Of a DNA stretch of 42,680 nt, positions 9,061-17,711 are shown one piece after another (positions within the stretch are counted from its first letter, which is position 1; each line of letters opens with the position of its first letter). The position numbers were made by a program, and so were the translations under genes. The stretch is taken from the NCBI GenBank assembly GCA_965204215.1, contig CBDBDZ010000003.1, positions 1 through 42,680 on the forward strand. Direction: 5' to 3'. This stretch comes from CBDBDZ01 sp965204215 (GTDB lineage: Bacteria; Pseudomonadota; Gammaproteobacteria; Pseudomonadales; GM7GCV1). The notes beneath the pieces were generated by a model. It made no database searches and was not told the DNA's origin. It saw nothing but the letters and a program-made list of their open reading frames with translations.

Positions 9061-9576
9061 TTATGTGCCTGTTGAAATTTCACAGTATAGCGTTATGACC
9101 CTACCCTGTTTGCTGCCGCCCTTGTATAGCTCGGGCTTGTATGGGTCTATTCTCTCGGGGTGTGATGTGTCGCATTTTGGATCGTCTGGCACATTACCCG
9201 TTGATTTTAACTGCGGATTCTCTTCTAGCCTCTTGTTTATTCTGTTATGCAGCACATCTAACAACTTTTCTGCATCTTGGGCATTTTTCTGATCTATGAT
9301 AAAGACAATATCATACCTTACATGATGCTCCAGAATGGTGTAAGAACCATCTGGCCGCCTGCTGCCCCTTTTGTTATTGATGCTCTCAAAGGGCCTGCCA
9401 TTAGTCACATAAGCATAATTAAGAAAGTCGCTACGCTCATCGCCGCCGTCAGGTATTCCTACGATTATATCCCGCAGCTTATCATCTGATTCTGTGCCGC
9501 TGTATATTGTGTTATCAGCTTTTAGAATCTCTACAATACGCTGCTTGTTTTCATGGTGGTTAGTCTCGGTTACCAT
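9061..9576 (-). CDS. Tail completion / terminator-like neck protein
   Basis: A 171-residue protein starting with a helix (NKQRIVEILKADNTIYSG), followed by beta strands (YTILEHHVRYDIVFIIDQ), a helix (AEKLLDVLHNRINKRLEE) and a final strand (GRVITLYCEIST). This alpha-beta-beta-alpha-beta order is that of tail-terminator (lambda gpU/HK97 gp10-like) proteins, and the gene lies between the connector candidate and the tail tube candidate. No diagnostic motif exists, so the call rests on layout and position. Confidence 0.55.
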   Translation of the reverse strand: MVTETNHHENKQRIVEILKADNTIYSGTESDDKLRDIIVGIPDGGDERSDFLNYAYVTNGRPFESINNKRGSRRPDGSYTILEHHVRYDIVFIIDQKNAQDAEKLLDVLHNRINKRLEENPQLKSTGNVPDDPKCDTSHPERIDPYKPELYKGGSKQGRVITLYCEISTGT

Positions 9577-10002
9577 TTAGTCATCAAAGTACCGTTGTCT
9601 AGTGCGTAATGGCTCTGATCTGTATTTGTTGGTATAGACTACGGTGTCCTCCCTGCCTTCCGGTATTGCCTTTAGCCTACCAATCACGCCTTCAATAATT
9701 TCCATGAACTGTTTTTTGTATTCGTTAGCAGCTTCAAAATTTTTTTGCCTTACTTTGTATTTCCTACAAATAAAAAATTTTGCAGCCTCTTTAATTTCGG
9801 GTGTAATGTCATCCTCGGCTTCCGGTATCTTGTCCTTATGGGGGAATAACAGATTATCAATTTGCCTGTTTGCATTGCCTCCATAATCATCAATTAGATC
9901 ATTATCGCTGTTATCATCCTCCTTTATTCTTAGCTCGTTTTTTACTGCGTTCCTGTCTGTTGCTGTTGTTGCGGTACTATACCATACTGTAGCAGCAACC
10001 AT
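9577..10002 (-). CDS. Head-tail connector (adaptor) candidate
   Basis: A 141-residue helical protein. YGGNANRQIDNLLF and PEIKEAAKFFICRKYKVRQK followed by a long helix (ANEYKKQFMEIIEGVIGRLK) have the pattern of gp6/gp15-type head-tail connectors, in which a helical bundle assembles on the portal. It stops 1 nt before the next gene's start. The conserved order after the head module supports the call. Confidence 0.6.
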   Translation of the reverse strand: MVAATVWYSTATTATDRNAVKNELRIKEDDNSDNDLIDDYGGNANRQIDNLLFPHKDKIPEAEDDITPEIKEAAKFFICRKYKVRQKNFEAANEYKKQFMEIIEGVIGRLKAIPEGREDTVVYTNKYRSEPLRTRQRYFDD

Positions 10003-10005
10003 TTA

Positions 10006-10425
10006 TTATAATTCACCTATAACATCTATTCTGGTATGCGAAAATGTATTTGGTAGGGTTGCCCTTAATCTTACTCGGATTGCTCTCACGCCACTAGACA
10101 AAAGCTTAGAGTATGTAACTGATCTAGCGCCTAGAGTTGCAACTGCAACATCATCATGTCCTGCAACTGTAAACCATTCATCATCGACAATATCGTCAAT
10201 GCTAGTAAAATGCCTAGTTATTTCCTGAATGGTATAGTTAAAGCTTCTGTTTAGGATATCTGTATTTCTTAATGTCAGCATAAATGCAAGCAGCCCCCGA
10301 AGATCATATATTCGATCAACGGCTGCATCATACTGATCACTTCTGATAGAGATATTTCGGGTTGCCTCATCATCATAATAGTATATGCGGTTAAACGAAT
10401 CTGTTGCCTGTGTTAAATCCGTCAA
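10006..10425 (-). CDS. Virion-module protein of unknown role (connector region)
   Basis: A 139-residue protein with a helical first half (DQYDAAVDRIYDLRGLLAFM) and a beta-rich C-terminus (SSGVRAIRVRLRATLPN). It overlaps the preceding gene by four bases (ATGA) and precedes the connector candidate. Probably a head-completion or neck component; no specific family recognised. Confidence 0.65.
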   Translation of the reverse strand: MTDLTQATDSFNRIYYYDDEATRNISIRSDQYDAAVDRIYDLRGLLAFMLTLRNTDILNRSFNYTIQEITRHFTSIDDIVDDEWFTVAGHDDVAVATLGARSVTYSKLLSSGVRAIRVRLRATLPNTFSHTRIDVIGEL

Positions 10426-10661
10426 AATACGTCAAGCCTCCTGGTAGTACGAAAATCAATAGGCTCTGAAAAGCCAACATCAAAGGCTTCTGATTGTAAC
10501 GTAATCGGTAATTCCTCACTCCTGATTGATCTGGCATCTGCCAGCTCATCCAAGTTCTCGGGAATTTTTTTAAATCTTACCTGCTTGTCTGTTTCCTTTA
10601 GCTCACGCTCTCGGTTTCTTTTCGGGAAAATCCCCGAGTTTGACGTTGACTGTATGGGCAT
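10422..10661 (-). CDS. Small polar protein heading the connector/tail operon
   Basis: A 79-residue charged protein (RNRERELKETDKQVRFKKIP, then FSEPIDFRTTRRLDVF). It is the first gene behind the promoter at ~10.69 kb that appears to drive the connector and tail genes, and its stop overlaps the next start (ATGA). No domain recognised. Confidence 0.68.
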   Translation of the reverse strand: MPIQSTSNSGIFPKRNRERELKETDKQVRFKKIPENLDELADARSIRSEELPITLQSEAFDVGFSEPIDFRTTRRLDVF

Positions 10662-10682
10662 AATTACTATAAAAAAATTAAA

Positions 10683-10690
10683 CTAATAAA
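10683..10690 (-). promoter_or_regulatory. TATA box of connector/tail operon
   Basis: TTTATTAG lies 29 nt before the ATG at 10661 in a 102-nt, strongly AT-rich intergenic stretch. It is the only clear gap between the capsid-side genes and the tail genes, so it probably starts the tail transcript, which would be leaderless. Confidence 0.65.
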
Positions 10691-10763
10691 GATTTTTTCA
10701 GAAATAAAAAGATGTTAAATGCAGAATATACGCCTTTTTTCTAGATTTATTTATATTATCATA

Positions 10764-11030
10764 TTAGACGTTATGGGCGATGTGTCTTGCGTTTTTTTCG
10801 TGCATCTCGTATGTTTTGCCTAGTTCTTGGGGTGTCATACTGATTAATTCCCCTGTCTTTACAATTCTTAGCTGCTGGCATGCAGGGATAAAATCAACAG
10901 ATTCTATTATATCGCTACCGCTTTTGCCGCTGTTGCTGCTGCTATTTTTTTGAAACATGAACCCGGTCCTGTTATCAAAATAATAGTCTCGGCCCTGAAT
11001 ACTAAAAATTTTCTTAGGCAAAGTTTTCAT
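10764..11030 (-). CDS. Small protein sharing an FxIxGRxYxFDN motif with a gene at 34.6 kb
   Basis: Starting at the ATG at 11030 (overlapping the previous gene by 17 nt), it encodes 88 residues. Residues ~8-20 (FSIQGRDYYFDN) resemble FKIGNREYFFNN at the start of the 126-residue protein at 34606-34986, and a second block (LRIVKTGELISM) is loosely similar too. Both genes lie in clusters led by the same duplicated 89-bp promoter block. An in-frame ATG at 11111 is possible but lies inside the upstream gene. Function unknown. Confidence 0.68.
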   Translation of the reverse strand: MKTLPKKIFSIQGRDYYFDNRTGFMFQKNSSSNSGKSGSDIIESVDFIPACQQLRIVKTGELISMTPQELGKTYEMHEKNARHIAHNV

Positions 11031-11394
11031 CCTCTTCTTCTTTTGGTATGCTCTTCCAGCCATAAAAAGGAATTGCACCTCCATCATCACCGTCTCCCGA
11101 TTCAACATCAAGCCAGATATAATCGAGTGAATCGTTACTCCTTTCTATGTTGTCTCTTACGTATAATGAATAAGAGTGTGAATATTCTACGGTCGAAACA
11201 TCGACAGCATCATCAACCTGCTCATCATACCATTCATCAACCTGCTCTTCTAGTGTTTCTAGTGCTTCATCTAGAAATTCCTGGCTGTGAAATTTCGTGT
11301 CCTCGTCATGTTTGGATATAAACAGATTGATGTTTTGACCGTTACGCTGTATGACTTTATGTCGATTCAGTTTTTTTGTGTTTTTTTCGGCCAT
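11014..11394 (-). CDS. Acidic hypothetical protein
   Basis: I place the start at the ATG at 11394 because AGGAGG lies ~9 nt before it, one of the best Shine-Dalgarno matches in the window. An upstream ATG at 11424 overlaps the previous stop (ATGA) and is the alternative. The 126-residue product starts basic (AEKNTKKLNRHKV) and then becomes very acidic (EALETLEEQVDEWYDEQVDD). No family recognised; it could be an early regulatory protein or an inhibitor. Confidence 0.7.
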   Translation of the reverse strand: MAEKNTKKLNRHKVIQRNGQNINLFISKHDEDTKFHSQEFLDEALETLEEQVDEWYDEQVDDAVDVSTVEYSHSYSLYVRDNIERSNDSLDYIWLDVESGDGDDGGAIPFYGWKSIPKEEEDENFA

Positions 11395-11420
11395 TTTTAA
11401 AAATCCTCCTCGGTCCATAC

Positions 11421-11642
11421 TCATCCCTCTAGTAGCAACTCCTGTGATGCTGTCAGGCCCATGCGATGGCATCTTTTCTGCATCTCTTGCTCAATATCAA
11501 GTCTTACCTGCTGACCTGATACGATTCCATATTTTCTATCATTTACTGCAATGATACTGTCTAATGTCTCTTGGAATCTATGAGAATTAAAGACCTCATT
11601 CCAAGCCATTGCAATTTCTATTTCATTACTTGCTGTATTCAT
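11421..11642 (-). CDS. Small protein directly behind duplicated promoter copy 1
   Basis: A 73-residue helical protein (EIAMAWNEVFNSHRFQETLD ... VRLDIEQEMQKRCHRM). The ATG lies 30 nt after a TTTAAATA box inside the 89-bp repeated block, so the mRNA is probably leaderless. First gene of a three-gene cluster inserted between the capsid and tail modules. Function unknown. Confidence 0.72.
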   Translation of the reverse strand: MNTASNEIEIAMAWNEVFNSHRFQETLDSIIAVNDRKYGIVSGQQVRLDIEQEMQKRCHRMGLTASQELLLEG

Positions 11643-11664
11643 GTTATAGTGTAGAATAAATTAG

Positions 11665-11672
11665 TATTTAAA
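11665..11672 (-). promoter_or_regulatory. TATA box within repeat copy 1
   Basis: TTTAAATA lies 30 nt before the ATG at 11642, the leaderless spacing used throughout this genome. Confidence 0.72.
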
Positions 11673-11696
11673 GGTATGTTTTTTGTATGTATTCAG

Positions 11697-11728
11697 GCAT
11701 GTATGGGGAATGTATATATTATACATGC
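11697..11728. promoter_or_regulatory. Candidate operator: 8-bp inverted repeat
   Basis: GCATGTAT and ATACATGC are perfect inverted arms separated by 16 nt, so their centres are 24 bp (about two helical turns) apart. The element sits ~25 bp upstream of the TATA box. A dimeric viral or host regulator is the natural reading; the same CATGTA core recurs at other promoters here. Confidence 0.55.
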
Positions 11729-11748
11729 TTTTTTTGTTATGGTCAAAA

Positions 11749-12309
11749 TTAGTCGTTGTGGGATAGTCGTATTTTGTCATATTCTGCAGGGGATAGACAT
11801 TGCCTGTGGGTACCATCCTTTAGATAAATTTGCGTTTTTGCAAAGGCGTTCATTCTGATCTTTTCAACTTCATCATCTGTTGCAGGTATGGTATAATCAT
11901 AGCCGGTAATGCGGGCAAGTTTTGTTAATTCATCTGTTACTTTTACGGCGACCCTGCCGACCTCTTTACCATCTTCTGTGGTGTACCATACCACTGGTAC
12001 GCCGTGTATGCGCTCAAGGTATATGTTAACTGGTCGTGATGATACTATTGGCTCGTTGAATCTGTATGATGCGATGGATTTCTTTTTGCCTTTTTGTTTT
12101 TGTTGTTTTTGTTGTTTTGGCTGGGGTGCTGTGCTGGCTATGGGTTTTTCTTTTTTGGGTTTGTTGTTGTCGTTGCTGCTGCCGTCGTCGCCGTCAGTGT
12201 CTGCTGTTTCTATAATTTCTTCTTGCTGCTGCTCTTGGATAATATCTTGCTCTTCAATTTCTCTTTCCTGTTCGGTTATGGTTCCATCATCTGTTGCAAA
12301 GGAGGACAA
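11749..12309 (-). CDS. Unknown protein following the major capsid protein
   Basis: A 186-residue protein starting at TTG (12309), one base after the capsid stop, with AGGAG upstream as a possible ribosome site. The first ~80 residues are low-complexity and acidic then Lys/Gln-rich (IIQEQQQEEIIE, KQQKQQKQKGKKK). The last ~100 form a folded-looking beta/alpha domain (VNIYLERIHGVPVVWYTTED ... QIYLKDGTHRQCLSPAEYD). By position it may be a minor capsid, head-completion or internal protein. No family recognised. Confidence 0.72.
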   Translation of the reverse strand: MSSFATDDGTITEQEREIEEQDIIQEQQQEEIIETADTDGDDGSSNDNNKPKKEKPIASTAPQPKQQKQQKQKGKKKSIASYRFNEPIVSSRPVNIYLERIHGVPVVWYTTEDGKEVGRVAVKVTDELTKLARITGYDYTIPATDDEVEKIRMNAFAKTQIYLKDGTHRQCLSPAEYDKIRLSHND

Positions 12310-12310
12310 A

Positions 12311-13483
12311 TTATGCAGATACTCCTGTTAGTTTGCGGATTGCATCAGGTTCTGCAAGGTATGGTAGCCTCCATTGTTTTATGAGCCATCCACTATACCC
12401 AACAACTTCCTCCTCGTATGATGCAATCACTGTAGGGCCCTTGCCCATCCATACCGCCTCTTTGTTTCCGATTATAGCGACAGTGTTTGTTAGTGCCTGG
12501 TCTTTTAGCACTGGTGGTAATCCTGGAATTGTAGTTCTTTCTGAAAGAAGATCAGCGGGCTGTCCTATGTTTGCACGACCTGCAACAAACTTGTTAGTTG
12601 AAAGATTTGTAACTGGTACATCATGGGCAACAAGATAATCAACGTTAAAGCCGTTGCCCTGGATTAATGTGGTAGCATCATTGATGTCATTAACCGGGTT
12701 ATTTGCACTGTCTGGTGGTGTGCCACTCATGGCTCCCCAATCTCTTGCTGGCATTGGTCTGGCTTTTTCTAGCTCGGTGCCGACCTGTGCGTTTAGTAGT
12801 CTGCCCATGTCCTTGACAGTTTTGTCCTGGCGTAACTGCATAGTGTTATGTAGAGCCATTAAACGGGCCTCTTCTGTCTCTGCAATATGTCCGACATTTT
12901 TGTATAAAATTTTGGTGGTTCTCTCCTCGCTGTGTGATATGAGGTTTGGCTCTTTCATCTCGGGAACTTTGCCCTCGACACTACCATCAGTGAATCTATC
13001 TACAGTAAATACCAGCTGGTTAGCTGCAACCTCATAAACACAGTTTTCTAAAAAGAAACTGCGGACTTGGTAACCTAACACCTGGTCCATAATGTTTAGT
13101 GATTTGGTCTCGTCTATACTGGTCTTGTTTACTACTGCTGCAACTGCTGGGCTGGTCTTGATCTGTTTGTATGCTGCACGAGGACTGCCATACCTTTTCA
13201 CGAGGTCTCTCCATGTGTTCATTACGTCCTGGTGGTTATCATAATAATGAATGTCTAATTTTGGGATTCCGTTATCTCCCATTACAGATGCAAAGGCTGC
13301 AATAGGATTACTTTCATCTGGCACGCCCTCATCACTGCCAAATATGCTGTTTGCCTTAAAGTCCTTTGATCTTGTTTCGCCTGGCAGATGCCAGATTTTG
13401 CCCTTGCCTGCGGTATCGCCTGCATTATTATATACGGTTTGAGATTCTTTGTTTGCAAATGCCATTTGCATTTTTGTAGTCAT
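12311..13483 (-). CDS. Major capsid protein (HK97 fold)
   Basis: A 390-residue protein in the classic order protease/scaffold, decoration protein, capsid. It has the expected layout: a helical N-arm, a long region resembling spine helix and E-loop (TMQLRQDKTVKDMGRLLNAQ near 215), and a C-terminal P/A-domain pattern (VDYLVAHDVPVTNLSTNKFV ... NTVAIIGNKEAVWMGKGPTV ... LIKQWRLPYLAEPDAIRKLT). The ending, with a native-conformation beta strand followed by 'xxxPDAIRKLTG', is typical of archaeal and bacterial HK97-type capsids. Its ATG overlaps the decoration gene's TGA (ATGA), coupling their translation. Confidence 0.85.
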   Translation of the reverse strand: MTTKMQMAFANKESQTVYNNAGDTAGKGKIWHLPGETRSKDFKANSIFGSDEGVPDESNPIAAFASVMGDNGIPKLDIHYYDNHQDVMNTWRDLVKRYGSPRAAYKQIKTSPAVAAVVNKTSIDETKSLNIMDQVLGYQVRSFFLENCVYEVAANQLVFTVDRFTDGSVEGKVPEMKEPNLISHSEERTTKILYKNVGHIAETEEARLMALHNTMQLRQDKTVKDMGRLLNAQVGTELEKARPMPARDWGAMSGTPPDSANNPVNDINDATTLIQGNGFNVDYLVAHDVPVTNLSTNKFVAGRANIGQPADLLSERTTIPGLPPVLKDQALTNTVAIIGNKEAVWMGKGPTVIASYEEEVVGYSGWLIKQWRLPYLAEPDAIRKLTGVSA

Positions 13484-13896
13484 TGTGCTGTTACCCTCAC
13501 TATTATTGCGGCGCCAGCAGCTGCGTTAGATGCGTTGCCTTCCTCGTCACTAACACGTTTTTTGTAGATTCCAATAATACGATCTGCTGTTTGATTTGTT
13601 CTTGCAATTAGTCTGCCGGTATTGTCAGATACCACATAATCGTTAGGGTGTATGTTGCCACCTGCAACTGCTTCTATTTCGCCTGATAGCATGTATGCCC
13701 TGCTGCCATTCTCTGAATTTACGAGATGAGTTAAAATTTTCACTGGGCCTGCTATGTTTGATCCTGATCTGTTAAAATCGCCAGTGGCGTTAAATATAAT
13801 TGCATCACCTGGTAATGCTTGGCTGCCCGCCTGCTCTCTAGCATATACCAGCTCGGGTAATGGCACTTTGGTTCGTACAATGTCGCCTTTAGCCAT
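13480..13896 (-). CDS. Capsid decoration (cement) protein candidate
   Basis: A 138-residue protein rich in Gly/Ala and beta strands (GDAIIFNATGDFNRSGSN, EAVAGGNIHPNDYVVSD, GRLIARTNQTADRIIGIYKK). A small beta-barrel protein of this composition, followed at once by the major capsid gene, is the usual layout for DUF2190/lambda-D-like decoration proteins. It starts 2 nt after the protease/scaffold stop. Call is by layout and position. Confidence 0.7.
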   Translation of the reverse strand: MAKGDIVRTKVPLPELVYAREQAGSQALPGDAIIFNATGDFNRSGSNIAGPVKILTHLVNSENGSRAYMLSGEIEAVAGGNIHPNDYVVSDNTGRLIARTNQTADRIIGIYKKRVSDEEGNASNAAAGAAIIVRVTAQ

Positions 13897-13898
13897 GT

Positions 13899-15146
13899 CT
13901 ATGGTAACAACCCCTGGATTTCTTCATGCGTTACTGGTCTTGTTGATGTGATACTACTACCGTTCTTGCCATATGAGGCAAGGGCAACCATTCTGTTTGG
14001 TGTTGAAGCCAAACCCGGTTTTGCGGTAGTGCTGCTGCTGCCTGCCTTTGCAGCTGATAATTTATCGTGGTAAGCTTGAGCTGTTTTTAGCTGTGATGCT
14101 AACTGTGGTTTTGTCTGCATCATCATCTCTTTAATCAAATTAGGTTCATCTTCATCCATTGCCATCTCATCCTCTATTAGCATGCCAATAATCTGATCTA
14201 CTATTGCAGATTTTTCCCCCTCTTCTTGCATGGCTAGCTGGTTAGTTAGATTAGCTACTTGTTTTTGTAATCCAGCTATAGAGGCTGTGCCCTTTTGTTT
14301 TTCTCTTCCTGAAATTTGGGATGGTACGCCAACTTTTGGGTTGCCATACTGGGCTGTGCTTGTTGCCATCTCGTTGTCCTCTTCCCCGTCATGTTCTCCA
14401 TCAGACATTGCCATCTCATTGTCTTTCTTCATTTTGTCATGGTCGTCCTGCATCATGGCGATAGATTTTTGAATTGCTGCAACGGTACTCTCTAATGATG
14501 CCATTTTGGCGCCCATCTCTTGATTATGTTGGTCTTTCTCTTGCTGCTGTGTTTCGGGGGATTTCATCATGTTCGCTAACTGACAATCTGTATAACCTAG
14601 AGGGTTAAAAGAAATATTCTGTCTAGATGCGGTTGCAGTAAGCTGATTAATGCACTCTAATTCGTTGCCCTCGCATGTTTTGTGTATATTTGCGTGCAAT
14701 ACGCCATAAGCCGGATCTTTCACACGGGCCAGATGCAGCCCGTACCATTGAGTATATGCTTTTGTACCATCAGGGTATGTATCTGCAAAACCTGCGATTG
14801 CAGGGGATACATGGATTGCGGTTCCATTCTGTATGCGGCGCCATAAATCATTGTCTGCTATTTCGACGATTACTGTTGCCTCTGGTTTTGTCTCGTTATA
14901 CTCTACATCTATGATGGTACCCTTGCGGTAGTCCTCCTGTTTTTTCAGGATTTCCCAAGTTTCCATATTTTCGGCGCCAAAATGCTCTTCGCCTGGCTCT
15001 TCTACGAATGGCTTGCCTATGAATGTCCTAATAAATTTGGGAATAGAATCAGGGGTTACTACCCATTTATTCAGATTAATATCATCATTTAGCAAAAAGA
15101 ATTTTGCAAATTTGCGGCCATCTCTTTCTTCATATGTGTATGACAT
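13899..15146 (-). CDS. Prohead protease fused to scaffold
   Basis: I prefer the ATG at 15146 (MSYTYEERDGRK, 415 residues); an in-frame TTG at 15170 would add eight residues. Residues ~1-155 form a protease-like domain: TAIHVSPAIAGFAD (candidate His112 and Ser114) and GLHLARVKDPAYG, the place where prohead proteases have their VSxxxxPAY segment. Residues ~180-340 are a scaffold-type coiled coil (MASLESTVAAIQKSIAMMQD) followed by very acidic and Met/Glu/Asp-rich stretches. The fusion would make the scaffold and its own digestion enzyme as one polypeptide. Catalytic residues are guesses. Confidence 0.75.
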   Translation of the reverse strand: MSYTYEERDGRKFAKFFLLNDDINLNKWVVTPDSIPKFIRTFIGKPFVEEPGEEHFGAENMETWEILKKQEDYRKGTIIDVEYNETKPEATVIVEIADNDLWRRIQNGTAIHVSPAIAGFADTYPDGTKAYTQWYGLHLARVKDPAYGVLHANIHKTCEGNELECINQLTATASRQNISFNPLGYTDCQLANMMKSPETQQQEKDQHNQEMGAKMASLESTVAAIQKSIAMMQDDHDKMKKDNEMAMSDGEHDGEEDNEMATSTAQYGNPKVGVPSQISGREKQKGTASIAGLQKQVANLTNQLAMQEEGEKSAIVDQIIGMLIEDEMAMDEDEPNLIKEMMMQTKPQLASQLKTAQAYHDKLSAAKAGSSSTTAKPGLASTPNRMVALASYGKNGSSITSTRPVTHEEIQGLLP

Positions 15147-15181
15147 GGAATTATTATTAAATAAACTCAAAAAAGAACTAT

Positions 15182-15727
15182 CTAGATTTTCCCTAAATCA
15201 ACACCTGTTATGCCATGAACATACGTGCATCTACAGTTTGGGTGGGTATCCTTATCATGTGTTAGTATGGGCCTGCTGGGGTCGCCATACCTATACACCG
15301 CAAAATCTAATGGCAGGCAGATTAGATCATCTACCCGTGAATCCCGCATTGTGGTAAATACTACGGGGGTATCGCTGTTTATTGTGGTTGTTGTTGTTTC
15401 GTCATCATCCTCTTCTTGGTCTTGCTGCTGTTGCTGCTGGGCTGGTGTTTCTTCATTTTCTTCTTTTGGAAATTCCTCTAATGTCTTGTTTCCATCATCA
15501 TCTATGCCTTCCTGAATTTTTTTGCGTGCCTTTTCTTTTTTTCTGTGCAAATCCTGTTTTGTTTCTACTTTTGGAGGAGTAGTAGTAGCAGGCTTTTTTT
15601 TGGTATTGATAACAGTTTGATCATCCTCATCATCTTGTTGCTGTTGTTTTTGCTCCGGGATTGTCTTGGTTCTCTGCTCTAGCTGTTTCCTTTTTTGTTG
15701 ATCTTCATTCTCATCCATGATATCCAT
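15182..15727 (-). CDS. Minor head protein (Mu gpF / SPP1 gp7-like C-terminus)
   Basis: The start at the ATG at 15727 is chosen because GAGGAGG stands 5 nt before it; TTG at 15748 is in frame upstream. The 181-residue product is low-complexity and highly charged for ~110 residues (QKQQQQDDEDDQ, EENEETPAQQQQQQDQEEDD), then ends in the diagnostic Mu-F-like block: MRDSRVDDLICLPLDFAVYR ... THPNCRCTYVHG. The HPNCRC motif is the hallmark of this family, which sits next to the portal inside the head. The usual N-terminal domain is missing or replaced by charged repeats. Confidence 0.8.
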   Translation of the reverse strand: MDIMDENEDQQKRKQLEQRTKTIPEQKQQQQDDEDDQTVINTKKKPATTTPPKVETKQDLHRKKEKARKKIQEGIDDDGNKTLEEFPKEENEETPAQQQQQQDQEEDDDETTTTTINSDTPVVFTTMRDSRVDDLICLPLDFAVYRYGDPSRPILTHDKDTHPNCRCTYVHGITGVDLGKI

Positions 15728-15821
15728 TAATTCCTCCTCATTTTGCAAAGAGCTAATTATTAGCTGGATTAACGATATTGGAAAACCAATTTTTAGCAGT
15801 GCCGCAACTAGCGGGTTATCC

Positions 15822-17711
15822 TCACTGAGCTTGGATTCTATCGATGATATGTTGAAGCATCTCCAATTTCTTCTTTTTTACTGCACTGGTTAAACCCTTG
15901 CTAGAAACTTTGGGGGATTTTACTTCCGGCTGATATTTTAGCTGGAGTAATGCCTTTAGCTGTTCTTTTGGGTCGTCCTTAAAATCTTCAAGGCTGTCTG
16001 CGCCGCCAAAAGTTAATGATGCCGGCGATGGTTCTGGGGGGGCGTATGCTGCTGTATTGGTTCCTTGTTCGCCTGGTAGCAGCTGCTGTTGCTGCTGCTG
16101 TGGCATAACTGTATCCTGGTTAGCTATTCTGTCTGCAACTTCGGGAGTGCCCAATTTTTCGTTAGCTTGCTCGATATCCCATACGCCTCCCTGCAAAAGC
16201 TTGAGTAATCCATCTGCCAGATCAATAAATTCAGATACTGTAGGAATCTTGAATTTTCGGGTGATTCTAAACGGTAATGGTTCATCATCATCTAACCCTA
16301 GTTTATCCCTAAGAAAAGGGTCATACCACTGATCATCTAGATTAGCTGATAGCCACATCTGATCAGACTGGATAACACCGGATAGAAATAGCTCGGCTGC
16401 CTTGTCTGCTGTTGCCCGATTTGCAATATCTTCGGACTGCACCAAAAATTGAGGCACCCTAAATGCCTTGAATATTTTTGCCTCTTGGTATTCCCCTATT
16501 TGGGATAGCCCGCCCAAGTCTGATTTTAAATCTAGGCTTTCTGCCTTTAATCCGTTTTCGCCCTGTCCGCCAACACCGATAATTTTGCCGGGGTCAATGG
16601 AATCCACTACGGATTTAATGCGGGCTTGGGCTTCTGCTCTTCTTAGTCCTGCGGTGTTAACCGTTAACAGAATAGATGATAACCAAGCTGATCTTTGAAT
16701 TTCTTTTACGTCCTCTTCATAGAATATGTTTAATCCTTCTGCTAAGTTTAATATGGATTCTAATGGCGTGTACCCATACCCTTCTGTATGTGCTGATATT
16801 TGATGCGGCTGGTAGTGAAACTGTATCATTGAGGTGCGGTCTAGTGCCTGCCCATCTACCCATGCACCCTCTATTTTCATCTGATGTTTGGGGTCAGGTA
16901 TCAGCTCGTTTACCCTGCGGCTGTTAATCGGGTATAGCTTGGTTATTTCTTGGCTCAATGGGTTATTTTGTATGTCATCAAAAATTTTTAGTATGTAGGC
17001 ATCGCCATACGTTAGACACTGCCAATATGCAGTTCTTAGCTTGGTTTCTAGCTGGAGTTGTATATCTCGCTCGTATGCAGCTTTGATTAGCTCTGTAATG
17101 TCGTAAGCAGTGCCCTTTAGCTTTTCCTTTAGTAGATCAATGACATTTTGCTTTTGGTTCTCAGTTAGCCCGTATGTCTGGGCTTCTGAAATTTCAACTA
17201 CTAACTCGGATTTTTCAGCAAACATAAAAAATTCTCTTACGCCTATTGCTGTTTGTATGGCCCAATTTCTGCGGACTGCCGCCTCATGTCTTGCTAGCTG
17301 GACATCCCTGTATGGCTTTTGCAGGTATTCTACCAGTCTGATGTGTCTGTTTAGTTCGATGCCTCTTTCTAGCTGCCTTTTGCCATCATCATCAAATACT
17401 GCTGCGGTTGCAACTGTAGTTAGGTTATTGTTGTTATTTTCTTCTAACTGTGATAATGGTATTGGCTCGGTTTTTGATAGTGCTGCTGGGCTAACTTCCA
17501 TTGCATAATCCTCATAGGATACATAATCACTTTTGGGGAGTAGGTAGTTACTGCTAGTAGCAACATAGTTATCGGATATGATGTTATTTGCTGCAATTAA
17601 TGCAAGATCGTCTGCATCAAAGACAGTTTTTTTTAGGTCGTTTTTGTCTTTGTTTTTGTTATCTGCCTTGCTGCTGCTGCTGCTGTTGTTGCTGCTCTTC
17701 TTAATCCTCAT
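15822..17711 (-). CDS. Portal protein
   Basis: The ATG at 17711 shares a base with the nuclease stop (TAATG) and has GTGGAG upstream; an in-frame GTG at 17726 is the alternative. The product is ~629 residues. N-terminal ~70 residues are Ser/Asn/Lys tracts. The body is portal-like: AYWQCLTYGDAYILKIFDD and LYPINSRRVNELIPD (beta wing), MIQFHYQ...GYGYTPLESILNLAEG (the conserved P..RGxSPL-like segment), and the clip/stem helices to IFKAFRVPQFLVQSEDIANR...ADKAAELFLSGVI. The C-terminal tail has a Gln tract (PQQQQQQ). It forms the DNA channel at one capsid vertex. Confidence 0.9.
   Translation of the reverse strand: MRIKKSSNNSSSSSKADNKNKDKNDLKKTVFDADDLALIAANNIISDNYVATSSNYLLPKSDYVSYEDYAMEVSPAALSKTEPIPLSQLEENNNNNLTTVATAAVFDDDGKRQLERGIELNRHIRLVEYLQKPYRDVQLARHEAAVRRNWAIQTAIGVREFFMFAEKSELVVEISEAQTYGLTENQKQNVIDLLKEKLKGTAYDITELIKAAYERDIQLQLETKLRTAYWQCLTYGDAYILKIFDDIQNNPLSQEITKLYPINSRRVNELIPDPKHQMKIEGAWVDGQALDRTSMIQFHYQPHQISAHTEGYGYTPLESILNLAEGLNIFYEEDVKEIQRSAWLSSILLTVNTAGLRRAEAQARIKSVVDSIDPGKIIGVGGQGENGLKAESLDLKSDLGGLSQIGEYQEAKIFKAFRVPQFLVQSEDIANRATADKAAELFLSGVIQSDQMWLSANLDDQWYDPFLRDKLGLDDDEPLPFRITRKFKIPTVSEFIDLADGLLKLLQGGVWDIEQANEKLGTPEVADRIANQDTVMPQQQQQQLLPGEQGTNTAAYAPPEPSPASLTFGGADSLEDFKDDPKEQLKALLQLKYQPEVKSPKVSSKGLTSAVKKKKLEMLQHIIDRIQAQ

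Larger units (their letters stand above)
11648..11736. repeat. 89-bp perfect direct repeat carrying a promoter (copy 1)
   Basis: These 89 bases are identical, in the same orientation, to 34991-35079. On the minus strand the block holds, in order, a palindromic element (GCATGTAT...ATACATGC, arms at 11697-11704 and 11721-11728) and a TATA box at 11665-11672, ending 5 nt before the ATG at 11642. It is a whole regulatory unit, duplicated in front of two different genes. Confidence 0.9.
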
